Shown one piece after another: positions 55,433 through 64,000 of a stretch of DNA of 64,000 nucleotides (its first letter is position 1; every line of letters begins with the position of its first letter). Location: positions 124,001 to 188,000 of the forward strand of contig NC_015574.1 of the NCBI RefSeq assembly GCF_000214725.1. Reading direction: 5' to 3'. The notes under the pieces were generated by a model. It worked only from the letters and a program-made list of their open reading frames with translations, had not been told where the DNA came from and did not search any database. This DNA comes from Methanobacterium paludis (GTDB lineage Archaea > Methanobacteriota > Methanobacteria > Methanobacteriales > Methanobacteriaceae). The translations under genes and the position numbers were made by a program.

Positions 55433-57133
55433 TTAACGTTGGAATATAAAATTACTGATCTGGAAATCTGAAGTCTGGTTTCCAATGTTAGAGTAGTATA
55501 TGTTCAGACCGTTTGGAAGACTGATGGAACTAACTCCTAATCTATCCTTCACTTCCTGGTAGAAACTTGATTGATCATTCATTATCCACACGATTTTGGT
55601 GGCTGAGTTGAGAGGTATGTCCAGAACTGGGGCTTGTGAGATGTTATAGCTATGATTTTTACCATGCCATGAAGAAACTTGACCGGTGATCCCTGTGTTT
55701 TCCTGGTCGCAGAGGTAATAAACATCGTAGCCTGGCAGGTAGTACATGGCCTTTCTCCAGTTGAAACCCTCATCTTCGCGGGTGATGTCCCTTATAACAA
55801 CTATGGTACTACGGGGGTCTGAATTTGAAATGTTTAATATGTCATTAATGTGTAGTTGGGTGTTTGCATCGTTGGCGTTGATCTTTGCGTTGTTATAAAA
55901 TAGGCCTACATCTAGGCCAAAGGAAACATCCTGTGATACTCCCATTTTTTCCATAGGTGTTTCCCAGATCTGACCCTCGTGAATATCGTAGGGATACAAG
56001 AAGCATATGGAGCTTAATACGGCGTATAACACTAACAAAGAAATTATGGTTTGCTTATATGAAATTTTTGGGAATTTAAAACTTAAATCATGAGATAAAC
56101 GGTTTAATATATAGCTCAGGATGATTATAACTGCAGGCAAATAGTTTAACAGGTATCCTGGTTTTACCACGTAGATAACTAAGTAGAATAATGAGGCGGG
56201 TCCGATCCACAACAAGAAAAAGATTGTTAACGGATTTTTAAGGTAAACCCTGAATTTGGACTTCAAACCTTTTCGATGACATACCAGAAACAGTGCAGTT
56301 ATTAAAATTCCCAGGAAAGTTAATCCCAAAGCAGACCATATTATGAAGGCTCCTGAATTTAAAATCTGCTGGGATATACTGGCACCGAAGACAATGGAGG
56401 TTTGTGTTGCAGCTTTGGATGTGGTTTTTAGAAGTGCGAAGTACTCTTTATAACCTCCTGTTAACAAAATGGTTGGAACAAGCCATAATGATATACTCAT
56501 AATGAATACAAATAGACCTTTGATTATTTTGGTGTAGGAAGGCCTTGCGTACCATACGCAGAATATCCACAGTGGAAACATGAATTCTACAATGTCTATT
56601 CTGAAACCACCGGCTAAACCAAGTACAAATGCAGAGATGTAAATGAATTTTTCATTTCCTTTAAGAAGCTTGTAGGAAGAGTAAGCTATTAACACACCAA
56701 AAAATGCTTCAAAAATGTATATGCTGGCAATTTCTCCGTAGAACCATATCAATGGATTGAATATCATGAGTATGGCAGCCGTAATAGCCACATTTTTGGA
56801 GAAGATCTCTCTTACCATGAAGTAAACAAGAACAACGGTAAAGATACTGAAGGTTATTGATAAAACTATCATGCTGGTGTTGGGATCGTTAAATATATAG
56901 TTAACGGCTTTTCCAAAGGCAACGTAAAGAATGTAACCCGGTGGATGGGGCTGTTGTTGTAATGTATTGTATTTTTCAAATGCCAAAGCATAGTTCACAG
57001 AATCCCATTCATAGAGGGCTTTACTCATGAAGGGGACTCTCGTGATAATTACAAGCAGGCCTAAAATCAGGGGGATTAAAAGATTCTGTTTGAAGCTGGT
57101 TTTGGATTTGAAATAGTTAAATGGGTTTAACAT
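55433..57133 (-). CDS. multi-span glycosyltransferase, GT39/DUF2723-like
   Basis: 566 residues, about 10-12 transmembrane helices in the first 400 residues, then a large extracytoplasmic C-terminal part. N-terminal LYEWDSVNYALAFEKYNTLQQQPHPPGYILYV is the lipid-sugar acceptor motif of dolichol-phosphate-mannose or arabinose type transferases. Uses polyprenyl-phosphate sugars for surface glycan or protein glycosylation. May act with the UbiA and flippase-like genes downstream. Confidence 0.75.
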   Translation of the reverse strand: MLNPFNYFKSKTSFKQNLLIPLILGLLVIITRVPFMSKALYEWDSVNYALAFEKYNTLQQQPHPPGYILYVAFGKAVNYIFNDPNTSMIVLSITFSIFTVVLVYFMVREIFSKNVAITAAILMIFNPLIWFYGEIASIYIFEAFFGVLIAYSSYKLLKGNEKFIYISAFVLGLAGGFRIDIVEFMFPLWIFCVWYARPSYTKIIKGLFVFIMSISLWLVPTILLTGGYKEYFALLKTTSKAATQTSIVFGASISQQILNSGAFIIWSALGLTFLGILITALFLVCHRKGLKSKFRVYLKNPLTIFFLLWIGPASLFYLVIYVVKPGYLLNYLPAVIIILSYILNRLSHDLSFKFPKISYKQTIISLLVLYAVLSSICFLYPYDIHEGQIWETPMEKMGVSQDVSFGLDVGLFYNNAKINANDANTQLHINDILNISNSDPRSTIVVIRDITREDEGFNWRKAMYYLPGYDVYYLCDQENTGITGQVSSWHGKNHSYNISQAPVLDIPLNSATKIVWIMNDQSSFYQEVKDRLGVSSISLPNGLNIYYSNIGNQTSDFQISNFIFQR

Positions 57134-57838
57134 TCATGAACTCCTGAAAATTTCTAAAAAAAAATGGTTGGTAAGCTAACACGATTAGAGACGGCTCACT
57201 GAAGTTAATACCTGGTTAAAATGGTATTTAATTAAATATATTAAATAATAATTAAGATGGGACTGAAAGAGTCATAGACCAAAGTCCAGACACCCATCAA
57301 AACCTATTCTCATGTCCCTCCGAGGACAACATTCAATCTCATTGAAATGTTTAATAAGTGTTTTCCCAAATCTCCCCCAATTTTCACCTTAATTGCTGTT
57401 TATAAAGGAATTAACCTGATATTTTGGACTAAACATAATTTTAAAAATAGTATTATTCTTTGTTATCAATTAAGAACTAAAATCCCTACAATTTTTAATT
57501 TTAATTGATATTTAAAGTTTATAATTGATATTTAAACTGTTATAAATGGTTTTTTATAGAAATAAAATTCTTAAAGGGCTTAAAAAAATTTAATTTAAAC
57601 ATTGAAATGGCTTACTTAAATAAGATAAAAGATATTTTTAGGTAGCTCATGAAAGGATAGGAATTGGTTATTGGTTAGGAATTGGTTATTGGTTAGGAAT
57701 TGTATAAGAACGAAAGAAAAATTAGATAAGAATTAAAAAAAGAATTGGAATATCCCAAAGGATTAATTTCAGATAAATGTTTTAAAAATAAAGCTTTAAA
57801 TCACCCCTGAATAATTTAGAACAAATATTTATGTCTAT
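57134..57838. other. 705-bp non-coding gap with tandem repeat
   Basis: Between DUF362 and the GT39-like gene. It contains a small GTCC-CTCCGA-GGAC stem (57317-57330) and an 18-bp tandem repeat at 57659-57702. No ORF or known RNA was recognised. Confidence 0.5.
57659..57702. repeat. 18-bp tandem repeat, 2.4 copies
   Basis: Unit AGGAATTGGTTATTGGTT, two full copies (57659-57676, 57677-57694) plus a partial one. Confidence 0.7.
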
Positions 57839-58966
57839 TTAATAAGGATCCCACTCCTTTACTTCGGTAAATTTAGGAAATTCCCCATATTCATATTTTT
57901 CAAACATATGTCCCCATTCAGTTTTTTTGAACTCATCTATATTCTTTTTACCAGTTCTAGGGTACCAGAGTTTGTCATGATAAAATTCTGAAGCGAATAT
58001 GAATGTTTTGAAGATGGGGGAGTTGAATAATAGGTGGTGCAGCCATTTGATATTCATGGTTTTCTTCCTGATTCTCTGATCCCATTTAATAACAGGACTC
58101 TTATTTACATGGAATCCAAAGTTAAGATCCTTCAACTCTCCTTTATCCATACCAACAACTTCGATCTGATCCACATCTCCCATTCCAAGCCCCCTATCAT
58201 GGGCCATTTTGATGTAATCTATTTTTAGCGGGTCAAATCCCATAATTTTAGCCGCTAATGCATCTATTGCAACCGGGTCTGAACTGGCCAGTATCACATT
58301 TCCTATAAATGGGTCCATGGTACGTGGACCTGCGCCATTTCCACAGACGCATCCATCCATAACTGTAAAGATACCGGGATGAATCTCTTTTTGAATTGCC
58401 AGAAGATCAACCAGCACTTCATGGATCTTTTTATGGGCGTGGTGTCTGTATTTGGGTATTAAACCTCCGAAGGCGTTCTTCATGGATCCTGTGGTTGTGG
58501 TGTGGCCATGGGTTTTCATAGTTGGAAGATGGATGATGTTGTTGCCATAAAACATCTTTGGAACCAGAACCTCGCCGAATATTTCCTCCATCACCATCAT
58601 TTCAGATTTTGGATGATGAACAGTCCATTCTACATTAGTTAAAGGCTGAAAATCTGTCTGATATTTTTCAAGGAGGGGAAGCCACTTGTTTAAATATGCT
58701 CCTTTCCATGGATGAGTTACAACGGTCTGATTTTCCACAGCTGTGACATTCTGGAATTCATCTTCTTTTAAGGTTTTTAAAACACCTTCCAGTTGCCAAG
58801 GGGGAGTGGAACAGGCTGGATAAAAAAGGGTCCATGAAAGGTTTAGTTTGAGAATGGTTTCATTTTCATGGGAAATGGTTTTATTGTATTGAGCCATGTG
58901 CATTAATTCCTGGTAATCTTGTACCAGTGTTTCAGGTGATGTTTTTAAAATGGATACTGTTGACAT
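57839..58966 (-). CDS. DUF362-domain protein
   Basis: 375 residues. DUF362 pieces: IIHLPTMKTHGHTTTTGSMKNAFGGLIPKYRHHAHKKIHEVLVDLLAI and VMDGCVCGNGAGPRTMDPFIGNVILASSDPVAIDALAAKIMGFDP. Family members are often fused to ferredoxins; no Fe-S motif here. Good SD (AGGAGG) before ATG. Function unknown. Confidence 0.85.
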   Translation of the reverse strand: MSTVSILKTSPETLVQDYQELMHMAQYNKTISHENETILKLNLSWTLFYPACSTPPWQLEGVLKTLKEDEFQNVTAVENQTVVTHPWKGAYLNKWLPLLEKYQTDFQPLTNVEWTVHHPKSEMMVMEEIFGEVLVPKMFYGNNIIHLPTMKTHGHTTTTGSMKNAFGGLIPKYRHHAHKKIHEVLVDLLAIQKEIHPGIFTVMDGCVCGNGAGPRTMDPFIGNVILASSDPVAIDALAAKIMGFDPLKIDYIKMAHDRGLGMGDVDQIEVVGMDKGELKDLNFGFHVNKSPVIKWDQRIRKKTMNIKWLHHLLFNSPIFKTFIFASEFYHDKLWYPRTGKKNIDEFKKTEWGHMFEKYEYGEFPKFTEVKEWDPY

Positions 58967-59073
58967 TAATTTGCCTCCTAAAGCATTTTTTACTTACTAT
59001 TTTCTTAAATATTTTCTTAAATTTATTTTTTAAATGATTTGGGTTATTAAAATGATTCATTTAGTATGATTCG

Positions 59074-59997
59074 TTACTTTTTATTTATTTTTGATTTTCC
59101 CAGCAGATAAACTGCAAGACCCAGGAGGGTTCCATACCATAAGGTGGCGAAACGTACTATAATAGCTACACCAACAGCTATGGTGGCGGTTAGTCCAAAA
59201 AATTGCAGCAATCCTGATAATGTGGCTTCAGCAACACCTAAACCTCCGGGGATCATACTAAGAGCCCCTGCCAGGGAAGCAAAGCTAAATGTGAAGGTGG
59301 ACACTAATATGCTGAGGTGCTGGCCAAAGGCGTAGATGGCCATGAAAAGGGCCAAACATTCCATAAACCATGCCATTAAACCTAAAATGGTGGTTATTAT
59401 GAGATTTTTAGGTGTTAATGTTTTCTGGAATGTTTCGTGCATACTTCGAACATCTTTGGAGTATTTTCCTGCTCTCCCCTCCAGAATACTGATTAACTTG
59501 TCTGAAATTCTTGGAGATCTAATTGCCAGGACAAACACGGCAAATAAGAGGAGGATCACCAAGATGACGTAGGCTCCCTGTTTGTAGTAGATTATACCCA
59601 GTAGGGAAAGGAACACCAGGGCCAATATATCAATTAAACGGTCACTTATAACCACAGGAACTGTTTTACTGAGACTTTCACCATTTATTTCTTTTATAAG
59701 CCATCCTTTCCATATTTCACCTGCTTTGGCCGGGGTTATGGTCATGCAAAGTCCACTGAAATACACGAAGAGGTTGTCACTGAGTTTTAAATTGATACCA
59801 ACCTGTTTGAGGAAGAAATCCCAGCGGATAAACCGTATGAAGTAGCCCAGAGTGGTCAAAGCCAATAATAAAATGAGGAAAATCCAGTTAAAACTTTCCA
59901 TGGCAGATAAAAGTTTATCAAAATCGGCGTACACTCCGAGAATCAGGTAAACTACCACTGCAAAGACGAGTATTAACCAGAACTTGTTTTTTTCCAT
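59074..59997 (-). CDS. flippase-like membrane protein (UPF0104/LPG synthase TM family)
   Basis: 307 residues, eight or so transmembrane helices. Motifs WIFLILLLALTTLGYFIRFIRW, TPAKAGEIWKGWLIK, SDRLIDILALVFLSLLG, SMIPGGLGVAEATLSGLL. Family includes lysylphosphatidylglycerol-type and glycolipid-translocation proteins. Overlaps the PHP gene by 25 bp, so the two are co-translated. Confidence 0.85.
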   Translation of the reverse strand: MEKNKFWLILVFAVVVYLILGVYADFDKLLSAMESFNWIFLILLLALTTLGYFIRFIRWDFFLKQVGINLKLSDNLFVYFSGLCMTITPAKAGEIWKGWLIKEINGESLSKTVPVVISDRLIDILALVFLSLLGIIYYKQGAYVILVILLLFAVFVLAIRSPRISDKLISILEGRAGKYSKDVRSMHETFQKTLTPKNLIITTILGLMAWFMECLALFMAIYAFGQHLSILVSTFTFSFASLAGALSMIPGGLGVAEATLSGLLQFFGLTATIAVGVAIIVRFATLWYGTLLGLAVYLLGKSKINKK

Positions 59998-60614
59998 GTT
60001 TTCAGCACCTTGGTGAGTCCTAAGTTAATGAAGGAAGATTTTTGACCAAAAATTGTGAAATCCCCCTCTTTGAATGCATCTGCCGGATCCTCTGACCCGG
60101 TATCAATGCCGGCGTTCCCAATTTCATGGGCAAAATGGGCATCGCTCCCAGCTATAACATTTAATCCATGTTTTTTTGCATATTCTTTGGCTTTTTCATT
60201 GTACTTGCTGAGAAAACAGCGAGAATTGAATATTTCTACGTAATCGATCAATCCTGCATCATCCTCTGTGGGTTTAAGTCCATTTCCACGAAGTTCATCA
60301 AAGGGGTGTGGCAGTACAACAAGGCCGTTTTGTTCCTTTATTTTGTCAATTACCGCTGAAAATTTATGTGAAAGGATATCTTCCGATAGGAAAAGACCTA
60401 TCACCTCACCACGTTCTGTACTTATTTCAGAGCCAACTATAACCTTGAAATTTTTTCTTTCAAATTTTTTAGTTTCTAACCCTCCTTTAATTGTGTTGTG
60501 ATCTGTTACCGCTATTCCAGATAGGCCTTTTTTGACAGCTGTTTTGACCATGGTTTCAGGTTCCATCCAACTGTCTGGGGAGTATTTAGAGTGTGTGTGG
60601 AAGTCATATTTCAT
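59973..60614 (-). CDS. PHP-domain phosphoesterase
   Basis: 213 residues. MKYDFHTHSKYSPDSWM, VTDHNTIKGG, GSEISTERGEVIGLFL, VVLPHPFDELRG and AGSDAHFAHEIG supply the metal ligands of a PHP hydrolase. Substrate unknown; candidates are a phosphate ester or nucleotide. Operon with the flippase-like gene. Confidence 0.88.
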   Translation of the reverse strand: MKYDFHTHSKYSPDSWMEPETMVKTAVKKGLSGIAVTDHNTIKGGLETKKFERKNFKVIVGSEISTERGEVIGLFLSEDILSHKFSAVIDKIKEQNGLVVLPHPFDELRGNGLKPTEDDAGLIDYVEIFNSRCFLSKYNEKAKEYAKKHGLNVIAGSDAHFAHEIGNAGIDTGSEDPADAFKEGDFTIFGQKSSFINLGLTKVLKTWKKTSSG

Positions 60615-60699
60615 GTAAACATCTCTTTTTTTTGATTGAGTTAATTTAGAATGATTTAATTTTCTTATTTGAATTGGATTTTCTATTTCAATCTCATTT

Positions 60700-61569
60700 T
60701 CATATTAAAACTGTCAGTTTATTAAAATAAAGAACTCCAATCACTAAGAAAGCCCACAATGCCATGCTTAGCACCATTCCCTTATCTTTAAACAACATTT
60801 CAGGATCTCCGCCCATTTCTTTGGCATTGATAAGGTATAAATAACGGAATATACCGTAGAATGCCAGGGGTATGGTTAGCATGATGTAGAGACTCTTTGA
60901 AAAAAAGGTGTAGATGGAGTAAGACATGATCAATGAAGCAGTGGTGATGTTCATCATTTGATCCAGCATATCCGTGGAGTAACCATCCAGTATGTTCCTG
61001 TGACTTGTTGCTTTATCCTTGAGTAAAATCAGCTCATGTCTCCGTTTTCCCAGAGCCAGGAATAAAGCTAGAAGAAATGTAGCGATTATAAGCCATGGAG
61101 ACACGAAAACACCAATAGCCACGCATCCTGCAACAGCTCTGAGTACAAAACCTGTGGAAATGACTAGGATGTCCACTATACTGATCTTTTTTAGGAACAA
61201 TGAGTAGATCAGGATCAGGCTGAAGAAGCCGAGTGAAACTATAAATAAGGATATGTTCACCAGGTAAGCCAATCCCAAGGCTGTTATGATGAAAATTGTT
61301 GAGAAAAACAGTGCATGGGATGCTTTTAACCTTCCAGATGCTAAGGGACGCTTACATTTTTTGGGATGATTTCGATCCTTATCAATGTCCAAATAATCAT
61401 TGATAATGTACATGCTTCCCGAAAGCAAGCAGAATACTATAAATGCAGAAATAACATTTATCCATAAGTTAAAATTCAGAAGATTCAGTGAAAATACGAT
61501 CCCAATGAATATAATTAGGTTTTTGTACCACTGTTTGGGTCGCATTGATATTAGGATATCTTTAAACAT
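60700..61569 (-). CDS. UbiA-family prenyltransferase (decaprenyl-phosphate phosphoribosyltransferase type)
   Basis: 289 residues, eight to nine transmembrane helices. The Asp-rich motif NDYLDIDKDRNHPKKCKRPLASG (about 66-88) resembles the polyprenyl-phosphate phosphoribosyltransferase branch. It would transfer phosphoribose to polyprenyl phosphate for glycan synthesis, fitting the nearby GT39-like gene. Other UbiA roles in archaeal lipids are possible. SD GGTGAT before ATG. Confidence 0.8.
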   Translation of the reverse strand: MFKDILISMRPKQWYKNLIIFIGIVFSLNLLNFNLWINVISAFIVFCLLSGSMYIINDYLDIDKDRNHPKKCKRPLASGRLKASHALFFSTIFIITALGLAYLVNISLFIVSLGFFSLILIYSLFLKKISIVDILVISTGFVLRAVAGCVAIGVFVSPWLIIATFLLALFLALGKRRHELILLKDKATSHRNILDGYSTDMLDQMMNITTASLIMSYSIYTFFSKSLYIMLTIPLAFYGIFRYLYLINAKEMGGDPEMLFKDKGMVLSMALWAFLVIGVLYFNKLTVLI

Positions 61570-62015
61570 TTGATCACCTATTTAATTTTTAACGCTCTCG
61601 CTCTTTGTAAATTAAAATGATTCTTAGCGGAGGTTTTATCATCAAATAGGTAATAGTGAGATATAGCAAATGTATTTCAATAGACCATTATAAGTGTTTT
61701 GGTTACTGTAATTGCTTTAACTTAATACTCTAAAACTAAGATGAAATTTTTTGCACTGGTTTCTTATGAGTATTTCAAGATATGATCCCTGTTTTTCCTG
61801 TTAAATTTATGAAGAATTGTACATACCTCAATTAACACATAAACTTATTCATAAACTTATTTTTATACGACTTCATGATTTAGTCTAATCTCTAAGCACC
61901 TAAAAAAAAGTAATTTAAAATCTAGGACAATTAAATTTTGGGGATAATTCCTGAGAGTTAGCTCCTAAAAAAAAGTAATTTTAAAAAGAATGGGGAATAT
62001 GGAGATATTATTGAG
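61570..62015. other. 446-bp non-coding gap downstream of cofH
   Basis: Holds a duplicated oligo-A element on the plus strand (CCTAAAAAAAAGTAATTT at 61899 and 61964), which reads as two T8 terminators for cofH. No ORF or RNA seen. Confidence 0.55.
61964..61987 (-). terminator. cofH oligo-T terminator (second copy at 61899-61920)
   Basis: Minus-strand T8 (61967-61974) about 40 nt past the cofH stop codon; the copy at 61902-61909 would catch read-through. Confidence 0.5.
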
Positions 62016-63059
62016 TTAAACGCGTTCATAGGTGGTGGTACGCTCTACGGGTATACGTCCTATGGCTTCTACTGTTTCAACCATTTTTTCACGGGGCATG
62101 TATTCTCCGTAGGATGCCCCTGCAGCTATGGATATCTTGTCCTCCATCATGGTACCGCCCAGATCATTGGCTCCGCAACAGAGGGCTATCTGTGATGTTC
62201 TGATTCCCAGTTTTACCCAGGAAACCTGGATGTTGGGCATGTCCCTACCGAGGATCACCCTTGCAAGGGCATGCATCTTCAGATCTTCCATTCCACTTGC
62301 ACCCTCTGATACTTGGCCCAACTCGTTGTTCTGGTTTAGGAAGGTCATTGGAACTAGTTCTGTGAATCCCTGAGTTTCACGCTGTATATCTCGCAGTATC
62401 AACATATGGTCGATACGGTCCTCCCAGGTTTCTACACTACCGTACATAATGGTGGACGTGGTTGGGATGCCTAGACTGTGAGCTTCTTTGATTATATTCA
62501 CCCATTCCTCTGTTGAAACTTTTTTAGGGCATATCTTTTCCCTAACAGAATCCACAAGGATCTCTGCAGACGCTCCTGTCATGGTGTCCATTCCTGCCTT
62601 TTTAAGAGCCTTCAGTGCCTCTATTGTGGTCATTTCTGAGGATTTTGCAGTTTGATAAATTTCCACGGGGGACAATGCATGAAGGCAGATATCAAATTTT
62701 GATTTGATGGCACTGATAAGGTCACAGTAATAGTCAACTGTCATGTGGGGCATGATACCACCGAATAAACATATTTCAGTAGCCCCTACTTCTTTTGCTT
62801 CGTTGATACTTTGTAATATCTCGTCAGTTGTCATTTCATATCCGATATGGTCCCTAAAAGAGCAAAAGGTACATCCGATCATGCAGTGATCCGTGATATC
62901 AATTGCCTTGTTGGCAACAAAGGTAACTTCATCACCTACAATCTCTCGACGCAGTCTGTCAGCAACATCAAATAACTCGAATGGATTTGAATCCACCAGC
63001 TTTAAAGCATCTTCTTTTGTGATTTCTCCATTGAGTGAGCGTGTATATATGTCTTCCAT
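62016..63059 (-). CDS. cofH: FO synthase-type radical SAM enzyme CofH
   Basis: 347 residues from ATG 63059, with GGAGGT 7 nt before; the 63074 start lies within that SD and is not used. SAM cluster CMIGCTFCSFRDH, and the CofH features AKEVGATEICLFGGIMPHM, LHALSPVEIYQTAK, TMTGASAEILVDSVREKICPKK and TSTIMYGSVETWEDR. Joins tyrosine and a ribitylaminouracil in coenzyme F420 synthesis. Methanogens can hold CofH paralogs, so the exact reaction is not certain. Confidence 0.85.
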   Translation of the reverse strand: MEDIYTRSLNGEITKEDALKLVDSNPFELFDVADRLRREIVGDEVTFVANKAIDITDHCMIGCTFCSFRDHIGYEMTTDEILQSINEAKEVGATEICLFGGIMPHMTVDYYCDLISAIKSKFDICLHALSPVEIYQTAKSSEMTTIEALKALKKAGMDTMTGASAEILVDSVREKICPKKVSTEEWVNIIKEAHSLGIPTTSTIMYGSVETWEDRIDHMLILRDIQRETQGFTELVPMTFLNQNNELGQVSEGASGMEDLKMHALARVILGRDMPNIQVSWVKLGIRTSQIALCCGANDLGGTMMEDKISIAAGASYGEYMPREKMVETVEAIGRIPVERTTTYERV

Positions 63060-63533
63060 AGTTGAAACCTCCATTTTTCAGGGTATCTCCATACTTTTAA
63101 ACAACTGTAAGTTGGAAAAACTACAAGTTGGAAAAGGCCAATTTTCCATTAAATTTTCATGAAATTAATAGAAATTAAGGTATTGGTTTGGGATCTATTA
63201 ATATGGTTCATAATCATCCCTTACTATTTTTTAAACTTTCCCATCATAAAAAAACCAATTTTTTTCATAATTGATTTATCCGGAGATCATAAATTGGATC
63301 ACTTAAAGTACGTCGTAAAAAACGGGATTTCATAAAGATAAAATTGGTTTTTAATTATAGTTTTTAAAAAACATCTTCTAAAAGGATTTTTTACTCAAAA
63401 GAGTTCAAAAACTAGTTATATTTACATTTAAACTGAGTTATTACAAAAAAAAGATGGTTATGGTCACTTTTTATAAAAATATGAAAATTAAAGAGTCCTG
63501 AAAACTGAAAGAGGCCTTCAAGTTATTGTGAAG
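63060..63533. other. non-coding gap tRNA to cofH
   Basis: 474 bp of AT-rich sequence upstream of cofH and downstream of the tRNA. It should hold the cofH promoter. No conserved element was recognised. Confidence 0.5.
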
Positions 63534-63643
63534 TGCCGGGGGCGGGATTCGAACCCGCGGCCTCACGGTATCCCAGGAAAAAGTCAGAGCACTGCTTAAA
63601 TACCCTATGAGCCGTGCGCTCTAACCAACTGAGCCACCCCGGC
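63534..63643 (-). tRNA. tRNA-Met(CAT), elongator, with intron
   Basis: Acceptor arms GCCGGGG and CCCCGGC pair fully; D arm GCTC-loop-GAGC, T arm GCGGG-TTCGAAT-CCCGC, discriminator A, no encoded CCA. Anticodon arm CACGG-CTCATAA-CCGTG with CAT. A 36-nt intron (63570-63605) splits the loop between positions 37 and 38, the normal archaeal bulge-helix-bulge site. 74-nt mature tRNA. Confidence 0.93.
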
Positions 63644-64000
63644 GTGGCTTATAAGCTGTTAGATTTCATCTAACTTATACTTTTCTATCAACAACGTAGC
63701 TTAAAAATGTTTTTATGATGTTTTTACCTATTTTCTATTATTTAGACAGAATATTACGGTAAATATTCAACTTTACAAAATCATTATTAAAGCTTTATAA
63801 AATTAGAGATGAATTGTTATTAAACAAATTAAACAAATTTTCAATTGTTATAACTACTTAATTAGGTTAATTTAAAATTCAAGTGCAGAAATGGTGATAG
63901 TATGAATGAACATGTGTTTGGGGCATTTGGAACAATAATTGGGTTATGTTATCCATTTGTATATTGCCATGTTGATTTTTATAAAAAAACATAAAAATTT
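63644..64000. other. non-coding end of window
   Basis: Nothing clear. A 30-codon ORF (ATG 63902, ending TAA) with GGTGAT upstream encodes a short hydrophobic peptide; too short and without family to call as a gene. Confidence 0.4.

Noticed and set aside
57290..57345. CRISPR-like repeat ending ATTGAAATG and a short stem
   Set aside because: Single copy, no spacing pattern, no cas genes anywhere in the window.
63902..63994. 30-codon ORF at the window end
   Set aside because: Has a GGTGAT upstream but is short, with no recognisable fold; coding status cannot be supported.

Overview
The window is a low-GC chromosomal segment of a methanogenic archaeon, most likely Methanobacterium or a close relative in the Methanobacteriales. 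The call rests on a full formylmethanofuran dehydrogenase operon, F420-dependent formate dehydrogenase, MvhD, NrpR, a CofH-type F420 enzyme, a class I lysyl-tRNA synthetase, archaeal BRE/TATA promoters with oligo-T terminators, and a tRNA-Met carrying a 36-nt intron after position 37. No rRNA, CRISPR array, insertion sequence or prophage was seen.

Molybdenum/tungsten enzymes and their supply dominate the region. Positions 1-9600 hold housekeeping genes (UGSC-family pair, lysS, thiC, a PfkB kinase, a LysR-like regulator, hxlB). Positions 9900-17100 are the formate block: fdhD, an AhpD-like protein, an mvhD-fdhB2-cab operon and fdhAB, with a frameshifted remnant of the formate transporter gene fdhC where the intact gene would be expected. 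Positions 18000-22400 hold a CBS regulator and molybdopterin genes (moaA, mobB, moeA). Positions 22800-29070 are the fwd operon, led by a helix-turn-helix/ferredoxin fusion. Positions 30100-36000 carry two converging oxyanion importers, one WtpABC-like and one ModABC-like.

Positions 36200-49600 are the accessory heart of the window. They contain a radical SAM/SPASM enzyme coupled to an FVTNSSS-motif protein, an XdhC-like protein, a FecBCD-type metal transporter with a methyltransferase, an operon of three FmdE-family proteins with a DUF364 metal-chelation protein, a methyltransferase and a 50-residue ribbon-helix-helix protein, a second FwdF-like polyferredoxin, a small ferredoxin and a Mop molbindin.

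The main new observation is regulatory. Inverted repeats of one geometry (7-bp arms, 10-bp spacer, consensus CGAWATG-N10-CATWTCG), usually with the TATA box inside the spacer, precede wtpA, modA, the methyltransferase/FecBCD operon (two copies), the FmdE operon and the small ferredoxin. They look like operators of a single Mo/W or metal regulon. The small RHH protein at the end of the FmdE operon is a natural candidate for the repressor.

Positions 49700-64000 return to core functions: trmO, nrpR, glnA (with a GGAA-N6-TTCC NrpR operator that also shows the real glnA start lies downstream), a MoeB/ThiF protein, a membrane or envelope lipid and sugar cluster (GT39-like, DUF362, PHP, flippase-like, UbiA), cofH and the tRNA. 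Several start codons were moved from the longest ORF to a site with a Shine-Dalgarno sequence 5-7 nt upstream; these are noted per gene.
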